The position numbers and the translations under genes are program-made. Shown one piece after another: positions 24,586-33,642 of a DNA stretch of 64,000 nt (position 1 is the stretch's first letter; each line of letters starts with the position of its first letter). The notes under the pieces were generated by a model, which was not told the DNA's origin, did not search any database, and saw only the letters and a program-made list of their open reading frames with translations. The DNA is from Lachnospiraceae bacterium. Lineage in GTDB: Bacteria > Bacillota > Clostridia > Lachnospirales > Lachnospiraceae. The stretch covers positions 1 to 64,000 of the forward strand of contig JAFSIQ010000009.1 of assembly GCA_017439675.1 (NCBI GenBank), in the 5' to 3' direction.

Positions 24586-26559
24586 ATGAATCAGAAACAA
24601 CGATTGAAAGAATTAGTGGCTCTTTTGAATGAAGCATCTAAGGCTTACTATCAAAAGGATACAGAAATTATGTCCAATTTGGAATATGATAGATTATATG
24701 ATGAGTTAGTGGATTTAGAGGCGGAGACAGGGATTGTACTTGCCAATAGTCCTACCATCCATGTGGGATACGAGGTGTTAAGTGAGTTGGAGAAGCAACC
24801 ACACCCATCTCCGATGCTGTCCTTAGATAAGACAAAGGACGTGGAAGCATTGACAAGCTGGCTTGGGACACATGAGGGTGTGCTTTCTTGGAAGTTAGAT
24901 GGTCTTACTGTCGTACTTACCTACGAGAATGGTGAATTACAAAATGCAGTTACAAGAGGTAATGGTGAGATTGGTGAGGTGATTACCAATAATGCCAAAA
25001 CCTTTGTCAATCTTCCGAAACAGATTCCTTATAAGGATACGCTTGTTATCCGGGGAGAAGCGGTTATTCAATATTCTGATTTTAACCGTATGAATGATGA
25101 AATTGCAGAGACGGAGGAGAAATATAAGAATCCGAGAAATCTTTGCTCTGGTTCAGTGCGTCAGTTAAACAATGAGATTACCGCAAAACGCAATGTGCGT
25201 TTCTATGCCTTTGCTATGGTGGCAGATGTTCTCAGTGAGGAACAGATGGAGGAATACGGATTTGACAATACAGTGATGAATCGTTTTGAATGGCTTTCTA
25301 ATCAGGGGTTTGATGTGGTAGAGCATTTTCTTGTGACAGAGAAAACTTTGGCGGAGCAGGTGATGGATTTTGCGAATCACATTCCAGACAATGATATTCC
25401 ATCAGATGGTCTGGTGTTGTCCTATAATGACATTGCTTACGGAAAGAGCTTGGGAAGAACGGCCAAGTTTCCAAGAGATTCTATTGCGTTCAAATGGGCA
25501 GATGAGCAGGCGGAAACGACACTCTTAGAAGTGGAATGGTCGCCATCGCGAACTGGCTTAATCAATCCGGTGGCCATTTTTGAGTCAGTGGAGCTAGAGG
25601 GTACTACCGTGAGCCGAGCAAGTCTTCACAATGTAAGTATATTGCGTGCTTTGGCATTGGGGCTTGGTGACCGCATCAAGGTTTACAAGGCCAACATGAT
25701 AATTCCTCAGGTGGCAGAGAATTTGACGAGAAGTAATACCTTAGAATTACCGGAACACTGTCCGGCTTGTGGCGGTAAGACAAGCTTGCAGGATTTACAT
25801 GGAGTGCAATCCTTGTATTGTTTTAATCCACTTTGTAGTGCAAAGCAAATCAAAGGGTTTTCACACTTTGTGTCAAGAAATGCCATGAATATAGACGGAC
25901 TTTCTGATGCTACGTTGGAGAAGTTTATCGAGAATGGATATTTGAAGACATTACCTGATTTGTTTCATTTAGACCGCTATCGGGATGAGATAGTGAACTT
26001 AGAAGGTTTTGGTGAGAAGTCTTATAATAATTTGATTGAAGCGGTAGAGGAGGCCCGCAATGTTTCAATGGCGAAGTTTATCTATAGTCTTGGAATTAGC
26101 GGAATCGGACTTGCCAACGCAAAGGTGATTGTGGCTCATTTCAAGCAGGATTTTGATGCAGTAGTTGCTGCATCTGCGGAAGAATTAGTTACGATTGAGG
26201 GTATCGGTGACGTGCTGGCTACGGCATTTTATGATTTCTTCCATGACGAAGTGCGAATGAAGATGGTTAAAGAGCTACTTTTAGAGATTCATTTTGAAAA
26301 GGAAGAAGAGAGCGAGAACCGAACATTAGAGGGTAAGATTTTCGTTGTAACGGGAAGTGTGGAGCGGTTTGCCAACCGCAATGAATTAAAGGATTATATT
26401 GAGAAATTAGGCGGAAAGGTGACAGGTTCCGTTTCAAAGAATACGGATTACCTTATCAATAACGATGTCACTTCTAATTCGTCAAAGAACAAAAAGGCGA
26501 GGGAGTTGGAGATTCCAATTCTTTCCGAGGAGGATTTTATTAAGCTTTCTCAATCATAA
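24586..26559 (+). CDS. ligA: NAD-dependent DNA ligase LigA
   Basis: 657 residues. Adenylation domain with SWKLDGLTVVLTY (catalytic Lys in KLDG), OB domain with GDRIKVYKANMIIPQV, a four-Cys zinc finger (CPACGGK and CFNPLCSAKQI), helix-hairpin-helix repeats (EGFGEKSYNNL, GIGLANAKVI, EGIGDVL) and a C-terminal BRCT domain (GKIFVVTGSVERFANRNELKDYI). KLDG is intact in place of the more common K-x-D-G, so the enzyme looks functional. Its position away from pcrA is of no special note. Confidence 0.96.
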   Translation: MNQKQRLKELVALLNEASKAYYQKDTEIMSNLEYDRLYDELVDLEAETGIVLANSPTIHVGYEVLSELEKQPHPSPMLSLDKTKDVEALTSWLGTHEGVLSWKLDGLTVVLTYENGELQNAVTRGNGEIGEVITNNAKTFVNLPKQIPYKDTLVIRGEAVIQYSDFNRMNDEIAETEEKYKNPRNLCSGSVRQLNNEITAKRNVRFYAFAMVADVLSEEQMEEYGFDNTVMNRFEWLSNQGFDVVEHFLVTEKTLAEQVMDFANHIPDNDIPSDGLVLSYNDIAYGKSLGRTAKFPRDSIAFKWADEQAETTLLEVEWSPSRTGLINPVAIFESVELEGTTVSRASLHNVSILRALALGLGDRIKVYKANMIIPQVAENLTRSNTLELPEHCPACGGKTSLQDLHGVQSLYCFNPLCSAKQIKGFSHFVSRNAMNIDGLSDATLEKFIENGYLKTLPDLFHLDRYRDEIVNLEGFGEKSYNNLIEAVEEARNVSMAKFIYSLGISGIGLANAKVIVAHFKQDFDAVVAASAEELVTIEGIGDVLATAFYDFFHDEVRMKMVKELLLEIHFEKEEESENRTLEGKIFVVTGSVERFANRNELKDYIEKLGGKVTGSVSKNTDYLINNDVTSNSSKNKKARELEIPILSEEDFIKLSQS

Positions 26560-26666
26560 CAGAATGGACATGGACGTGACGAATTATTATGAAAAAGAAA
26601 TTTAGGGATAATAAATGTCATTGTGTCAGAGTATAATGCTAGAAAACAGAGAAAAGAGGATGGAGT

Positions 26667-27572
26667 ATGCCAATTTGTATAGACAATGATTTACCGGTTA
26701 AGAAAATATTGGAAGAGGAGAACATATTTGTAATGGATGCTGACCGTGCTATGAGTCAGGATATCCGTCCCTTGGAGGTGGTAGTTCTCAATTTGATGCC
26801 ACTTAAAGAGGATACAGAATTGCAGTTGTTGCGCAGTCTTGCCAATACGCCGTTACAGGTCAATATTTCCTTTATCCGTACAGACAGTTATGAGTCAAAG
26901 AATGTTGCCAAGAAACATTTAGACCGATTCTATACCACCTTTGAGGAGATTAAGCATCGCCGTTTTGATGGCATGATTATCACTGGTGCACCGGTGGAAA
27001 AATTGGAGTTTGAAGAGGTTGAATATTGGAAAGAGCTTACCGAGATTATGGATTGGTCGGACAAAAATGTCACCTCCACACTACACATTTGTTGGGGAGC
27101 ACAAGCTGGACTTTATTATAGATACGGTGTTCGCAAGTATGATTTGCCAAAGAAGCTTTCTGGTATTTATCCACATTTTCCGATTCACAAAAAGACACCG
27201 TTAGTAAGGGGATTTGATGATACCTTTTACGTTCCACAATCTCGTTATACTGGTGTTAGCAAGGAAGATATTTTGGCAAATGACAAGTTAGAGATTGTCT
27301 CAGAAAGTGATGAAACAGGACCTTATCTGATTATTGCAGAAGAAGGAAAGAATATTTTTGTAACGGGTCACCCAGAATACGATACCATGACATTAGACCA
27401 GGAATATAAGCGAGATATGGATAAGGGAATTAATCCAGATATTCCTTGTAATTATTATCCGGATGATAATCCAGAGTGTAAGCCGATTAAGTCTTGGAGA
27501 TGTCATGCCAACACACTTTATTTTAATTGGCTCAACTACTACGTATATCAGATTACTCCGTACTTACTGTAA
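26667..27572 (+). CDS. metA: Homoserine O-acyltransferase MetA, predicted acetyl-CoA type
   Basis: 301 residues; activates homoserine for methionine synthesis. It has the class-I glutamine amidotransferase-like fold with catalytic Cys in HICWGAQAG, and the His of TGHPEYD. The segment TGAPVEKLEFEEVEYW has Glu after GAPV, where E. coli has Gly (GAPLG); in the family Glu at this place goes with acetyl-CoA use. No SAM or T-box leader is evident in the 107 nt before it. Single gene followed by a terminator. Confidence 0.93.
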   Translation: MPICIDNDLPVKKILEEENIFVMDADRAMSQDIRPLEVVVLNLMPLKEDTELQLLRSLANTPLQVNISFIRTDSYESKNVAKKHLDRFYTTFEEIKHRRFDGMIITGAPVEKLEFEEVEYWKELTEIMDWSDKNVTSTLHICWGAQAGLYYRYGVRKYDLPKKLSGIYPHFPIHKKTPLVRGFDDTFYVPQSRYTGVSKEDILANDKLEIVSESDETGPYLIIAEEGKNIFVTGHPEYDTMTLDQEYKRDMDKGINPDIPCNYYPDDNPECKPIKSWRCHANTLYFNWLNYYVYQITPYLL

Positions 27573-27639
27573 GGAGATCGCTTGTTGGCAGATGCTTGAT
27601 TTAATATGGTTAGCAGGCAAATAATGGAATAGGAATGTG

Positions 27640-27680
27640 AAAAAGAGTATAGAACATTAGAAGATGTCTATACTCTTTTT
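27640..27680 (+). terminator. Rho-independent terminator after metA
   Basis: 14-bp perfect stem (27640-27653 with 27667-27680), 13-nt loop, ending in TTTTT. Confidence 0.88.
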
Positions 27681-27807
27681 GCATAAAAATCTCTTGAAAT
27701 TTTATGAAATTGCACAAAAAGCAATTCGTGGTTTTTTCTTCCTTTTTTTCTTGACATAATATATAATAGATTAGTGGGGTTATGCGCTCATTTTTGGACA
27801 CATATGA

Positions 27808-29769
27808 ATGGATGTTATGCCAGTGATGCGGGAGATGTTATTATTGATGTATTATAATGTGGATTATGAAATATGTGCAGCAGTTTTTATGCTGGTTTTA
27901 ATTATAATGACAGCCAATAAGAAAGTGTTGAATGATTATCAGTCGAAGTTGTATCGTGTATATTTATACATCACTTTTCTTGATTTGTGTTTAGATGTTA
28001 TAAGCTGTTATACGGTTAGTTACCATGAGGTGGTTCCGCATTGGTTGAATTACTTAGTAAATTCGGCCTTTTTGGCATTACAATTCATATTGCCAACTTT
28101 ATTTTTACTGTATGTTCATTTCAAGGTTGCGGATGTTAGAAAAGTGAATCCCCTTATGTTTGCATGGTCTTTCCTACCGATGGTGATTGGCTTGGTTCAC
28201 ATATTGATTAATCCATGGACAAAGTGGATTTTTTATATGGATGATACAGGATATCATCGTGGGAGTTTCCACTATTACCTGTATGTGAATGCAGGTCTTT
28301 ATGCGATTGGTACATTTATATATATGTTTCGAGCAAGGCGGTATCTCAGCAGGCAGAAGTGCCTTTTTGTGGTATGTGTGGTAGTAATAAGTCTTCTTCC
28401 TACCGCAATTCAATATTTTATACCACATTGTATGCTTTCTGGTGTGGGTGGTGCCATTTCAGTATTCATGATTTATATGACTAACGAGAATATGACAGAA
28501 TATGTAGACCAGATTACAGGAGCCTTGAATCGTGAGGCGTTGGTGTTTCATGTGAGTAATTCTAAGGTAAGCAGAATGCCAGAACAGATTTTTATTATTG
28601 CCCTTGATAATTTTAAGATTGTCAATGACATCTATGGTATGGATGGTGGCAATCGTATTATGCGCATGTTAGTGCAGGAGTTGCAGAGCCTTTATTCAGA
28701 TTCTTCGGTATTCCGATATGGTGGAGATAATTTTGTTGTAACGATTGAAGAAAAGACAGAAGGTATCAAGGAGTTAGATCGTATTCGTCAGGTGGTGCAT
28801 AGAACATGGATTTTAGATGGTGATGTGGTGGAATTGTCTGCCTGCGTAGGACTAGTGCATAGTATTCATCACAGTGAGGATGAATTATTCCATGCGATGG
28901 AATATGCGGTTTCCAAGGCAAAGTCTGTCGGTAAAGGGCAGTTTTTTGAAGTGGAGGAAGCGGATGTAGCAGACATGGAACGAAAGGCTGCCATTGAGCA
29001 GGCTTTGGTTGTAGCGATTGAAGCAGGTAAGTTCGAAGTACATTATCAACCTATTTTTGACTGTCATAGCAAACGTTTTCATTCTATGGAGGCGTTGGCG
29101 AGATTGCAGGTTGAAGGATACGGATATGTGTCTCCAGAGGAATTTATTTGCATCGCTGAACAAAATGGTACCATTTTGCAGATTGGTATGCTTGTATTAG
29201 ATGAGGTTTGTAGGTTTATAAAACAGTATGATTTAAAGCAGAGGGGAATCGATTTCGTAGAGGTCAATTTATCTACCGTACAATGTATGCAACAGACTAT
29301 TTATCAGAATATTATGGAAGTGTTAGCGCGCTATGATATTCCGCCGGCTATGATTAATTTAGAGATTACAGAAAGTGCGGCTGCCTATTCTGAGGATTTA
29401 CTGACAAAGAATATGGCGCGGATTTCTTTAACAGATATTACATTTTCGTTAGATGATTATGGTTCTGGGTATTCTAACGTGAACTATTTAGTGGATTTGC
29501 CGTTTTCCATTGTTAAGCTTGATAAGTATATTGTGTGGGCGGCAATGAAAAAGGTTACATCTCGTAAGATTTTAGAGAACATGATTATCATGTTTAAGGC
29601 GATTGATCTTAAGGTTGTTGCAGAAGGAATTGAGGATTGGGAAACGGCAGAAATCTTGATTTCCATGGGTGCAGATTACTTACAGGGGTATTATTTTTCG
29701 AAACCTGTTCCGAGGGAGCTGTTAATGGAACGTTTAGAGGGTGCTTATATTCAGAAATTATTGCAATAA
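27808..29769 (+). CDS. Membrane c-di-GMP protein: 7-TM sensor, degenerate GGDEF, intact EAL
   Basis: 653 residues. About seven transmembrane helices fill residues 20-230, like histidine-kinase 7TM sensor regions. The GGDEF domain reads RYGGDNF (about residue 303), losing the catalytic Glu, so cyclase activity is doubtful. The EAL domain (about 395-645) has every catalytic residue I can check: MEALARL, EVNLST, NLEITES, LDDYGSGYS, VKLDKY, VAEGIED and LQGYYFSKP. It should be a c-di-GMP phosphodiesterase. The next gene, 37 nt on, encodes a chemoreceptor-like protein, suggesting joint sensing. Confidence 0.9.
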   Translation: MDVMPVMREMLLLMYYNVDYEICAAVFMLVLIIMTANKKVLNDYQSKLYRVYLYITFLDLCLDVISCYTVSYHEVVPHWLNYLVNSAFLALQFILPTLFLLYVHFKVADVRKVNPLMFAWSFLPMVIGLVHILINPWTKWIFYMDDTGYHRGSFHYYLYVNAGLYAIGTFIYMFRARRYLSRQKCLFVVCVVVISLLPTAIQYFIPHCMLSGVGGAISVFMIYMTNENMTEYVDQITGALNREALVFHVSNSKVSRMPEQIFIIALDNFKIVNDIYGMDGGNRIMRMLVQELQSLYSDSSVFRYGGDNFVVTIEEKTEGIKELDRIRQVVHRTWILDGDVVELSACVGLVHSIHHSEDELFHAMEYAVSKAKSVGKGQFFEVEEADVADMERKAAIEQALVVAIEAGKFEVHYQPIFDCHSKRFHSMEALARLQVEGYGYVSPEEFICIAEQNGTILQIGMLVLDEVCRFIKQYDLKQRGIDFVEVNLSTVQCMQQTIYQNIMEVLARYDIPPAMINLEITESAAAYSEDLLTKNMARISLTDITFSLDDYGSGYSNVNYLVDLPFSIVKLDKYIVWAAMKKVTSRKILENMIIMFKAIDLKVVAEGIEDWETAEILISMGADYLQGYYFSKPVPRELLMERLEGAYIQKLLQ

Positions 29770-29806
29770 TGTTATTGGTGTACATGACGGAGTGGAGGTA
29801 CATAGT

Positions 29807-30970
29807 ATGAAGAAAGGAATCCGGTTTACAATTCGAAGAAAATTACTGTTTAGTTATTTTTTAATGATATTGTTATTGGTAATTACAGGTTTAGTTGGAA
29901 TTACCTATATTCGGCGTGTATATACGAATGGCAATAAGATATATGAACGGGATTTGAAAACGATAGAGACATTGAAGTCACTAAGTCAGAATATAAAAGA
30001 AATTGATCAAAAGGTTTTGCATTTTTCGGGCGGACTTGATTGGGAGCATGAGCATGATTGCGTTGCGGTTATTCGGGACGTTATAGATGAGAATCAACAA
30101 TTGTTCGTCTATGGTCGTGATGTTTACTCATACGAATTTGCCCAAGATGAGAAGACCCAATATGAACAAATCGGCGTAAAGTTAGATTTGTATTATGAAA
30201 AAGTTGACGAGATGATTGCCAAGACGGGGCAGGAGTCAGAGGCGCAGGTGTTAAAGTTTTATCAGGACAGTGTATTGCCGTTGAAAGAAGATACGGATGA
30301 ATCGATTGAGAAATTGGTTTCTCATCACTTAGAAATTGCGAGGCAAAGGAATGCAGATAACCGTAGAATGTACGGAAATGTTATCTGGATAATAGCGGGA
30401 ATACTGATTGTGGCAGTTGTAATTGCCACGGGTATTTCCATCAGTATGAGCAATCATTTTACCAGTAAGTTGAATGCAATTCAGATGCTGGCACGACGAA
30501 TTTCTGAGTACAATATGGAAGATGAGATTATAGTGGATGAAAATGATGAATTTGGAAAGACTATGGTTGCATTAAATGAATCTCAATTTATGGTACGGGA
30601 TATTATGAAAAAGATTATTGAGGAGTCTGCAACGATCAGTGATATGGGTGAAGAGGTGTCACTGGCTGTGAGAAAGGCAGAACAGCGAATTGAATCTGCC
30701 AATGTAAAGATGCTTGACTTTGATGAGAAAGCGCAGGGAGTAGATGCAATTGTACAGAAGGCAATGGAAAGTCGTGCTCTAGATGAAGAAACAATGCACG
30801 CCTTGGAAAAAGCAATGGCGGAGTCTGTTGGTGCGAAGGAGATATTAGCAGAAACAAGAGTTGAACTCAGTAATATTGCGATTTATTTAGAGCAGATTGG
30901 TATTACATCAGATTATCAGAATGAAATTGCCAATAGCCATAAGGAGCAGGTTGGCAGATTTAGAGTATAA
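29807..30970 (+). CDS. Chemoreceptor-like HAMP protein lacking the signalling tip
   Basis: 387 residues. TM1 at about 15-35, an outside four-helix-bundle-type sensor (about 36-190), TM2 near 192-214 (VIWIIAGILIVAVVIATG), a HAMP domain, then roughly 110 residues of coiled coil. The conserved CheA/CheW-contacting hairpin of methyl-accepting proteins (E-I-x-x-I-V-x-x-I-x-x-I-A-x-Q-T-N) is absent, as is a kinase domain. ATG 29807 follows GGAGG by 9 nt. It may relay a signal to the preceding phosphodiesterase. Function unproven. Confidence 0.75.
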   Translation: MKKGIRFTIRRKLLFSYFLMILLLVITGLVGITYIRRVYTNGNKIYERDLKTIETLKSLSQNIKEIDQKVLHFSGGLDWEHEHDCVAVIRDVIDENQQLFVYGRDVYSYEFAQDEKTQYEQIGVKLDLYYEKVDEMIAKTGQESEAQVLKFYQDSVLPLKEDTDESIEKLVSHHLEIARQRNADNRRMYGNVIWIIAGILIVAVVIATGISISMSNHFTSKLNAIQMLARRISEYNMEDEIIVDENDEFGKTMVALNESQFMVRDIMKKIIEESATISDMGEEVSLAVRKAEQRIESANVKMLDFDEKAQGVDAIVQKAMESRALDEETMHALEKAMAESVGAKEILAETRVELSNIAIYLEQIGITSDYQNEIANSHKEQVGRFRV

Positions 30971-30989
30971 AGGAAGAGAGGATTATATT

Positions 30990-31427
30990 ATGCAGTTAGA
31001 ACAGTTACAAAAGGATATGGTGGCAGCTATGAAGGCGAGAGATAAGTCCAAAAAGGATGCAATTTCTGCTTTGATTTCTGCAGTGAAAAAGGTGGCAATT
31101 GATGAGGGATGCCGTGATGATATTAAGGAAGAGCTAGTGGACAGAGTAATTCTAAAGGAGTTGAAAACGGTAAAAGAGCAATTAGATACTTGTCCAGCGG
31201 ATAGAGCAGATTTGTTAGAGGAATATCAGGCTAGATATGATGTGATGAATGCATACGCACCATCTATGATGAGTGCGGAGGAAGTGAAAGCATTTATCAT
31301 TGAAAGGTTTGCAGAGGTAGTGGCATCTAAGAACAAGGGTATGATTATGAAAAATGTTATGCCAGAGTTAAAAGGTAAGGCTGATGGAAAGGTGATTAAC
31401 GAGGTTGTCGGTGAGCTTTGTAAATAG
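30990..31427 (+). CDS. yqeY: YqeY family protein (GatB/YqeY domain)
   Basis: 145 residues, helical, with the family pattern MKARDKSKKDAISALISAVKK at the N-terminus and NKGMIMKNVMPELKGKADG near the end. Related to the tail of the GatB subunit of amidotransferases and thought to touch tRNA; the exact role is unknown. ATG 30990 follows AGGAAGAGAGG; the frame is open upstream, but only this start fits the family. Its 3' end overlaps the convergent flippase gene by 32 nt. Confidence 0.9.
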   Translation: MQLEQLQKDMVAAMKARDKSKKDAISALISAVKKVAIDEGCRDDIKEELVDRVILKELKTVKEQLDTCPADRADLLEEYQARYDVMNAYAPSMMSAEEVKAFIIERFAEVVASKNKGMIMKNVMPELKGKADGKVINEVVGELCK

Positions 31428-32970
31428 CAAGTGTACCTGGAAGGACACACACGCTGGCAAAGCTTGCTATTACCCCAATCAGAAGAATAAGCTGTAGTCT
31501 GGATGACAGTTGTAATGCTTGTGTGCAGTGTTGGTAAAGCTGATAAAACAGTATGCCAGACAATGTGAAGGTGCAACCGGGAAACAGAATACTTTTGATA
31601 AAATGTAATTGAAGGTTGATTTGCTGTTGTGTCTTGTGGATACAGGCATAGGTTAAGAATAGATAGCTTACGAATAGACCAATGATATATCCAGTCATTC
31701 CAAGGGATGGCATAGAAAATTGGATGAAACTGATACGGATTACGGTTGCAATTACAGTTAGAATCAGATTATAGGTTATATGTCCCATGCCGTTTAATAT
31801 GCTGGCAAGGGTAGTGGCAAGATAGATAAAAGGACAAAGAAACGAGAGCTGGTATAGGTACATACCAGCTTCTTTGTTTTGGAAAAAAAGCATACCGATT
31901 TCCTCTCCAAAAATATAGAAGGATACGAAGGAAAAAATTGCAATCAATAGGCAAAAATGAATGCTGTTGCCACAAAGCTTTGATAAATGATTTCTATCCA
32001 GGGTAGAGTTTGCAGAGGATACAGCGGGTAATAGCATCGTGGACAGGGCGTTGGTTATAGTTGCAGGAAACATGATAAAAGGAAATGCCATGCCTGTAAA
32101 TACACCAAAGTGTGAAAGGCTTTCTGTGGAATTTCCGTAGTAGAGCAATAACACACCCGGTATCATTATAGACTCTATGCTTTGTAGTACTGTGAGAAAT
32201 AACCGATTTGTGGTGAGAGGAATCGTGTTTTTTGCGAAGAGACGGATTGCTTTATTGACGTAGATGGAAGGGGATGTGCTACGGTATAGAGTGTGGTTTT
32301 TTTTATAGTGAAAAAGAAGTGCCGTGACAGAATAAGCACACGCGGTAATCTCGGCAATTACCACACCATATATAGCAAAAATGGCATTGTATGTTGTCTG
32401 CACACAAATATATGAGACAAGAAGATACACGCCAATAATTTTAAATGCCTGTTCTAAAAAATCGGAAATTCCATGTATACTGGAATTTTCCAGACCTAGA
32501 AAATACCCATGAATAGAACCTTTTATACCCATAAAGGGAATACCGATACAAAGAAACTTCAAGCAATCTACACATTCTGGTGCTTTTAAAACCTTTGCAC
32601 ATAGCCAATTAGCATTTTGTCCCATAATAATAGCGACCAGCAATCCGGATATTAAACTGTATAATAGGCAGATTTTAAGTATAGTAAATGCGGTTGGATA
32701 TTCCTTGCGGCTTTTATATTCGGATACCAATTTTGTCACTGCCATTTGATTTCCATAAGTGGTGATAGAAAATGAGACCATGTATAAGGGAAGAACCAAT
32801 TGGAAGATACCCATTTGTGTGGCACCAATCAATCCGGATAAGAATATTCTGTTATAGAAACCTATGATTCGCGTGATAAATCCTGCTATGATTAAAATGA
32901 AGGTTCCCTTTATTACTGGATTTTTCGTGATAATATTTTTCAGTGAAAATGCTTGAGTGGTTATTTTCAT
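31396..32970 (-). CDS. Polysaccharide/lipid flippase-like protein (MOP superfamily, SpoVB/MurJ-like)
   Basis: 524 residues with about 14 transmembrane helices. The opening KGTFILIIAGFITRIIGFYNRIFLSGLIGATQMGIF (read in parts) is typical of stage V sporulation protein B and related oligosaccharidyl-lipid flippases, which move lipid-linked glycan or peptidoglycan precursors out. It is not next to a glycan biosynthesis cluster, so the cargo is unknown. It runs against yqeY and overlaps its 3' end. Confidence 0.85.
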   Translation of the reverse strand: MKITTQAFSLKNIITKNPVIKGTFILIIAGFITRIIGFYNRIFLSGLIGATQMGIFQLVLPLYMVSFSITTYGNQMAVTKLVSEYKSRKEYPTAFTILKICLLYSLISGLLVAIIMGQNANWLCAKVLKAPECVDCLKFLCIGIPFMGIKGSIHGYFLGLENSSIHGISDFLEQAFKIIGVYLLVSYICVQTTYNAIFAIYGVVIAEITACAYSVTALLFHYKKNHTLYRSTSPSIYVNKAIRLFAKNTIPLTTNRLFLTVLQSIESIMIPGVLLLYYGNSTESLSHFGVFTGMAFPFIMFPATITNALSTMLLPAVSSANSTLDRNHLSKLCGNSIHFCLLIAIFSFVSFYIFGEEIGMLFFQNKEAGMYLYQLSFLCPFIYLATTLASILNGMGHITYNLILTVIATVIRISFIQFSMPSLGMTGYIIGLFVSYLFLTYACIHKTQQQINLQLHFIKSILFPGCTFTLSGILFYQLYQHCTQALQLSSRLQLILLIGVIASFASVCVLPGTLAIYKAHRQPR

Positions 32971-33050
32971 GGGAAACTCCGGTTCTCTGTTAGTAATTAT
33001 ATATATGTGAAAAAATAGGAAAAATACATAGCAGATTTGGTGGAATAGTC

Positions 33051-33079
33051 TTGACAGAAGTAGGGAACACTGTTATATT
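33051..33079 (+). promoter_or_regulatory. SigA promoter for the iscR-iscS-iscU-mnmA operon
   Basis: TTGACA (33051-33056), 17-nt spacer, TATATT (33074-33079). Expected start near 33086. Confidence 0.88.
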
Positions 33080-33091
33080 AGCAATGTATAT

Positions 33092-33108
33092 CCGACTAAT
33101 TTAGTGGG
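33092..33108 (+). promoter_or_regulatory. Palindromic operator, probable IscR/Rrf2 site
   Basis: The 17-nt sequence CCGACTAATTTAGTGGG is a palindrome with one mismatched pair (33094/33106). It lies just downstream of the predicted start, ideal for repression, and ahead of a gene for an Rrf2 repressor. Autoregulation is the expected role. Confidence 0.65.
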
Positions 33109-33123
33109 AATTGAGGTGATGGA

Positions 33124-33582
33124 ATGAAATTATCTACAAAAGGAAGATATGGATTACGTGCAATGATTGACTTGGCAGACTATTCGGAGGAAGTGCCGCA
33201 ATCAATAACAAGCATTGCTATGAGACAATCCATTTCGGATAGCTATTTGGAGCAGTTGATGGCGAAGCTTAAGAAGGCAGGTTTAGTGGACAGCATCCGT
33301 GGTGCACAGGGTGGATATGTGCTTGCAAAGAATAGTGAAGATATTAGTGTAGGAGATATATTAAGAGCACTTGAGGGTGACTTGACTCCTGTGAAATGTT
33401 CTGAGTTAGGAGGAAACAGTGAGTGTTCTGGTAGTGATTGTTGCGTGACGAAGAATGTCTGGAAGCGAATTAACGACAGTATTCAGACGGCAGTAGATTC
33501 CATTCCGTTAAGTGAGTTGGTAGAAGATAACCGGAAAATCCGGCAAAACCAGGGAAAGGAAATTGTAAATTGTGAATTATAA
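33124..33582 (+). CDS. iscR: Rrf2-family regulator, IscR-like
   Basis: 152 residues with N-terminal winged helix (MKLSTKGRYGLRAMIDLA, LEQLMAKLKKAGLVDSIRGAQGGY) and a cluster of cysteines (CSELGGNSECSGSDCC) where IscR holds a 2Fe-2S cluster. First gene of an operon with cysteine desulfurase and scaffold genes, so probably senses Fe-S status and represses the operon through the palindrome at 33092-33108. Start ATG has TTGAGGTGATG upstream. Confidence 0.93.
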   Translation: MKLSTKGRYGLRAMIDLADYSEEVPQSITSIAMRQSISDSYLEQLMAKLKKAGLVDSIRGAQGGYVLAKNSEDISVGDILRALEGDLTPVKCSELGGNSECSGSDCCVTKNVWKRINDSIQTAVDSIPLSELVEDNRKIRQNQGKEIVNCEL

Positions 33583-33642
33583 GATTTGCTGTCATGGCAA
33601 ATTACAACATATAATTATAAGATAGAAAAGAGGATGTTAGTC

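Noticed and set aside
26560..26666. SAM or T-box riboswitch before metA
   Set aside because: The 107-nt gap is too short and shows no terminator stem or conserved riboswitch core.
27751..27767. TTGACA and TATAAT before the GGDEF-EAL gene taken as a promoter
   Set aside because: They are only 5 nt apart and cannot act together; no second partner at 16-18 nt was convincing.
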